From Heterostelium album PN500 (taxonomy: Eukaryota > Evosea > Eumycetozoa > Acytosteliales > Acytosteliaceae): 64,000 nucleotides of DNA. The first letter of the stretch is position 1; each line of letters begins with the position of its first letter. Of the stretch, positions 60,701 through 64,000 are shown one piece after another. The stretch is taken from the NCBI RefSeq assembly GCF_000004825.1, contig NW_008805085.1, positions 682,001 to 746,000 of the forward strand, in the 5' to 3' direction. The translations under genes were made by a program, and so were the position numbers. Under the pieces are notes generated by a model. The model did not search any database. It was not told the DNA's origin and was given only the letters and a program-made list of their open reading frames with translations.

Positions 60701-62491
60701 GAGAAGGAAGTTTTGAAGACGGGTAACACTAACACTTGCTTCAATAATGTTGCTGACTACCATTGGTAACATATTGATTGGGAATTGCATGACGTTGAAC
60801 AAAGAGAGTGCTGGGAATGCAATGGAAGCAGTGAGCTTACCATTGAGTGCAATGAACACACCGAACGATGTAACGGACACAAAGATTGGACTCATCGACC
60901 AGAGCAAAAGCGAGAAACCTTGAATGTACTTGATCACAGTCATGATACCCAACTCGTTGTTTCTGATCTCGTTGACATGATCCATGAATGATTGCTCCCA
61001 AGAGTAAAGCTTGATTACCTTGATACCATTGAGTACTTCATTGACAGCCTTGATTCTCTTGTCCTTTAGCTTCATGGCCATACCAGTTCTCTTCTTGGCC
61101 ATGTTGGAAACGGCCAAATTCAGAGGAATAATCAAAATCAACACTGCCAAACCAGCGAAAATACCTACATTGATCTCACGATACAAAAGGAAGATGGCAA
61201 CTGCAATCTGGAAGAAAGCCGACCAGATCATATGAAGATATGGACAGAGATCCATGAAACGTTGTGCGTCCACCGACATGAGATTGACAATCTCACCGAC
61301 GGTTGTACCCTCACGCAAACTGATACGCAACGCCTTCTTGTAGACTGCAGTTACAACGGCAGAACGCAACCACATTCCGACACGGTAACAACGATGGAAG
61401 TACTGGTGAAGTGTGAGCGACTGGATGACCGGTGTCAAAAAGTAAAAGAGAACAAAGAGCATACCGTTGTAGGTATCACGAGTGTCGCTGTCACTCTTGA
61501 CGAATGTCAACACTTGTTTCAACAGGAGAGGACCGACAAACAACAGTGAATCTTGCACGATCTTAAAGAAAGCGGCCACATAGAAATGTGGACCGAATGC
61601 CTTGGAGAGTGCTTTGATCAACGATGGTTTCGGTTGAGTCAATTGGTATTCCCAAGCGGCTTCGAACTTCTCAGAGAGATTGTGTGCCCAATCGATCTCG
61701 GTGAGCGATGGCACATCCTTCATATCCAACGGATCTTTATATCCCTTTCTAAGAACTGGATTGATCCACCAGAATGTGATTCTAGAGAAAAGATTTGCAT
61801 TCTTTTCTCCCTGCAACGGTGTCAATCTTGAATATGAGAAATTGTTTTCGTAGAACAAAACACCGGTAACTGATAAAATTAAAATCAAGATATATCCACC
61901 CAAAAATGATAAATATTCAATGAATCTTACTTCTCTATCTGATTTCTAAGAGGGTATCAATAGTTAGTTAGTCAGGTCAACAACTATAGTTGTTGTATTT
62001 TGATAGATAGTTACATGAAAGATACCAAGTGTAAGAGTACGCATTTTAATGGTGGCAACTAAAAAGGCAACGATCCAAAATACTCTGATTTTCCATGACC
62101 GAGATACACCTTTTTTGAGCTCTGTGAAAACGAGGTATGCACTGAATGCCCACTGCAAGAGTGTGATGATGGTGTACACCCATTTGTATGGAGCACGAAC
62201 GATCGATATTTCAACGACCATAAATAACAGTTTCCATGCTACGAGTAACAATGAAACTATAATCTCCAACTGTAAAGAACGCTTCCAAGTACGGAACTCT
62301 CCGTACATCTGCTGGTAGTTTGTCAGGTTTGGCTTGAGCGCCAGCTTCCAAAGCTGGACACCTCCAAACACCAATATAAACAATGCTGGTATCAGCATTA
62401 GAACTGTATCTTCAAAACAAATATTGAAATCTCCATTATGCCATACTGAGAACCCTTCGTCACCACAAAATGGTGTAGTTGAACTACTCAT
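57794..62491 (-). CDS. Full-length ABCC-family (MRP-type) ABC transporter
   Basis: Three exons, 62491-62015, 61945-60251 and 60169-57794, close to 1,515 residues. The order is an extra N-terminal membrane domain (TMD0, about 1-200), TMD1 (about 240-580), NBD1 with Walker A GHVGSGKSSL (about residue 624) and signature LSGGQKQR, then YLFDDPLSAVDAHVGK. A charged Ser/Glu-rich linker follows (about 800-910), then TMD2 (about 930-1210) and NBD2 with Walker A GRTGAGKSSL (about 1309), signature FSVGQRQ and IIVLDEATAAID. The NBD1 Walker B ends in Asp-Asp instead of Asp-Glu, as is usual in ABCC NBD1, where one site is non-consensus. Such pumps export organic anions and glutathione conjugates at plasma or vacuolar membranes. 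Substrate here is unknown. Intron 2 sits exactly between the signature and the Walker B of NBD1. Confidence 0.95.
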
Positions 62492-63862
62492 CTTTCTAAT
62501 ATACTATATTATATATAAATAAAAATATCTATTATTATTTAATTAAAAAATAATATACATCAATAATATATATATTAGATATAGATATTTATTTTGTTGT
62601 TTTTGTTGTTTTGTTACTTTAACTAGTTAAATAAAGCCGACAAAACTAAAAACTAAAACAATTTTTGTAAAAATTAAAAAAAAAAAAAACTAAAAATTAA
62701 GAGTTTTTTGGTTTTCGCTAATAAATAAATAAGGTAAAGGTGCAAAAATAAATAAATGAAATGAATCTAATATTTATTTAATTAAAAATAAATAGATTTT
62801 CGATTTTGTTTATATTTGTTTTTTTTGTAAAATGATTTGATATTTTTTTTTGATATTCAGCGAGAATGGTATTTATAAAAAGAACAACTTTAAAGTTGTT
62901 GTTGAAATTTAGAATCAATTAAAATTTTTTTACATAATAATGATAATACATACATCTGCAGATTATTTTTGGAAGAACACACAAAACAAAAATTTAAACC
63001 AAAAAAAAAAATAGAACACCCACATTAAAAAAAAAGAATGTCGTTCCATTATTAGGTTGGAGTTCCATGCAAAAAAAACCATCGATTTCCAAGTATTGCT
63101 GATGACCAGACTCTACACACTGACTTTCACCTCGAAGCAACAACGAAAACTCATTGAGATTTAATGTAAATTAAATAATAAATAATCACAATTAATTTAA
63201 ATTAATTAAATCAATTAATTTGGTATTTGATTTAGCGGTTTTTTTTTTGGATTTTGTGAACATACATAGTAATAATAATAGTAATGCAATCTTCATGCAA
63301 ACAATAAGAACAAGAAGACAAAGATTAATAGATAGATATATAATTCTATAAGATTAGAAATTGTTAGCAATTGCAGCACTATCTCGATACTACCATATAG
63401 ACCACAACCACTTCAGAAGTTGTTGTTTGGTTTGAATCGATCGATTATTGGTTTCTTTAATGATCGTTCTGACAGAATCTTTTGTTTAACTCTGTTAATA
63501 CTCTGTTATATATTCAATTCTCTCTTGAATAACAATTTTCTTATATTATTATTCTTAATTTTCCAATTGTGTTTTTTATCATTATCAGAGTGATTGAATC
63601 AATTTGATAGTTTAATGTAATCTGAAGTGTACGATTTTGATTATCTATTCTGAAGTAGAAGTCCAATTAAATAGATCACCTGACATTCTGATTCTTGTTT
63701 AATAAGTATCTATCTATTTTGTTTTGTTTTTTCGACAATTTGGCTTCTCTATATTAGTAAGTAATCTGTGATTATTCATATAAACATAAGAAAGGATTTT
63801 CCAAGGATACTCAAATTAGTTCGTGTAGAATTAAATACAATCCAGCTGCATATGCTTTGTGG
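62492..63862. other. AT-rich upstream region of the ABC transporter
   Basis: About 1.4 kb holding the transporter promoter and further AT-rich DNA. T and A runs are frequent (for example 62677-62691 and 63240-63250). No coding frame or known RNA gene was recognised. Towards its right end the sequence becomes less AT-rich and leads into the hairpin at 63863. Confidence 0.5.
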
Positions 63863-63955
63863 ATTCAATTTTCGTTACTTGTATTGGAATCGATATGGTA
63901 CTCTACGAAGACTCAAAAATGATATCGAATCCAATACAAGTAACGAAAATTGAAT
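63863..63955. repeat. Nearly perfect 34-bp inverted repeat (hairpin) with a 25-nt loop
   Basis: The left arm (63863-63896) starts ATTCAATTTTCGTTACTTGT, and the right arm (63922-63955) is its reverse complement except for one position. The arms pair at 33 of 34 bases and enclose a 25-nt loop (63897-63921). As RNA on either strand this would fold into a stem of about 34 bp, in the size range of a microRNA-type precursor; as DNA it could also be the remains of a small inverted-repeat transposable element. The arms are less AT-biased than the flanks. Confidence 0.85.
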
Positions 63956-64000
63956 GAGTGTGGGAAAAAGTTACTTGACTGTGATATGTAATATCAAGAT

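Noticed and set aside
1-64000. tRNA genes, rRNA, CRISPR arrays and mobile elements
   Set aside because: I looked for tRNA-like B-box sequences, spaced direct repeats, reverse transcriptase or transposase motifs and long terminal repeats on both strands and saw none that I could support. A covariance-model and repeat search would be needed to exclude short ones.

Overview
This window is nuclear DNA from a dictyostelid social amoeba. The non-coding DNA is extremely AT-rich, with A/T homopolymers, AAT and AAAC microsatellites, and CAA/AAT codon runs that give poly-Gln and poly-Asn tracts. Genes are compact, with short (about 55-100 nt) AT-rich GTAAGT/GTATGT...TAG/CAG introns. Several genes are dictyostelid in type: RasB, a CBM49 cellulose-binding protein and a B-box protein. 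Coding regions are less AT-rich than I would expect for D. discoideum, so another species (for example a Cavenderia or Heterostelium relative) seems likelier; I cannot name it. No mobile element, tRNA, rRNA or CRISPR array was recognised.

Layout. 1-937: 3' end of an unrecognised membrane protein. 1659-2407 (-): rasB. 5536-8101 (+): zinc-knuckle protein joined to a glycoside-hydrolase-like/GATase-like region. 10588-11082 (+): secreted CBM49 protein. 11328-11902 (-): small charged protein, divergent from 12196-12509 (+), complex I subunit NDUFB2. 13475-16854 (+): PH-VPS9 Rab exchange factor. 20694-23181 (+): PAK kinase. 23542-25338 (-): B-box protein. 25656-26391 (-): ribosomal protein eL20. 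26676-32463 (-): Urb2/Npa2-like ribosome biogenesis protein. 35451-36816 (+): GNAT-like protein. 36975-39174 (-): glutamine-dependent NAD+ synthetase, divergent from 39565-42981 (+), a tandem-ubiquitin-like/vWA/EF-hand/WWE protein. 43992-46050 (+): V-ATPase subunit B. 46481-53849 (+): REV3, the DNA polymerase zeta catalytic subunit. 54078-55351 (-): Wee1/Myt1-type kinase. 55656-57350 (-): histidine acid phosphatase of the MINPP type. 57794-62491 (-): full-length ABCC transporter. The window ends with a nearly perfect 34-bp hairpin at 63863-63955.

The genes do not form one pathway; this is ordinary mixed eukaryotic gene order. Loose themes are small-GTPase signalling (RasB, VPS9 GEF, PAK with a Cdc42/Rac-binding CRIB motif) and ribosome production (eL20, Urb2-like). 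Exon models were built by hand from splice consensus and frame. Most close exactly to a multiple of three. Three genes do not (zinc-knuckle/GH-like, Urb2-like, Ubl-vWA-WWE); together they hold four sites where one surplus base breaks a clearly continuing protein, which points to assembly errors or recent lesions. The most notable items are the Ubl-Ubl-vWA-EF-WWE architecture, the zinc-knuckle/GH-like fusion, the terminal hairpin, an intron inside a CAG/CAA tract, and introns placed directly after the ATG.
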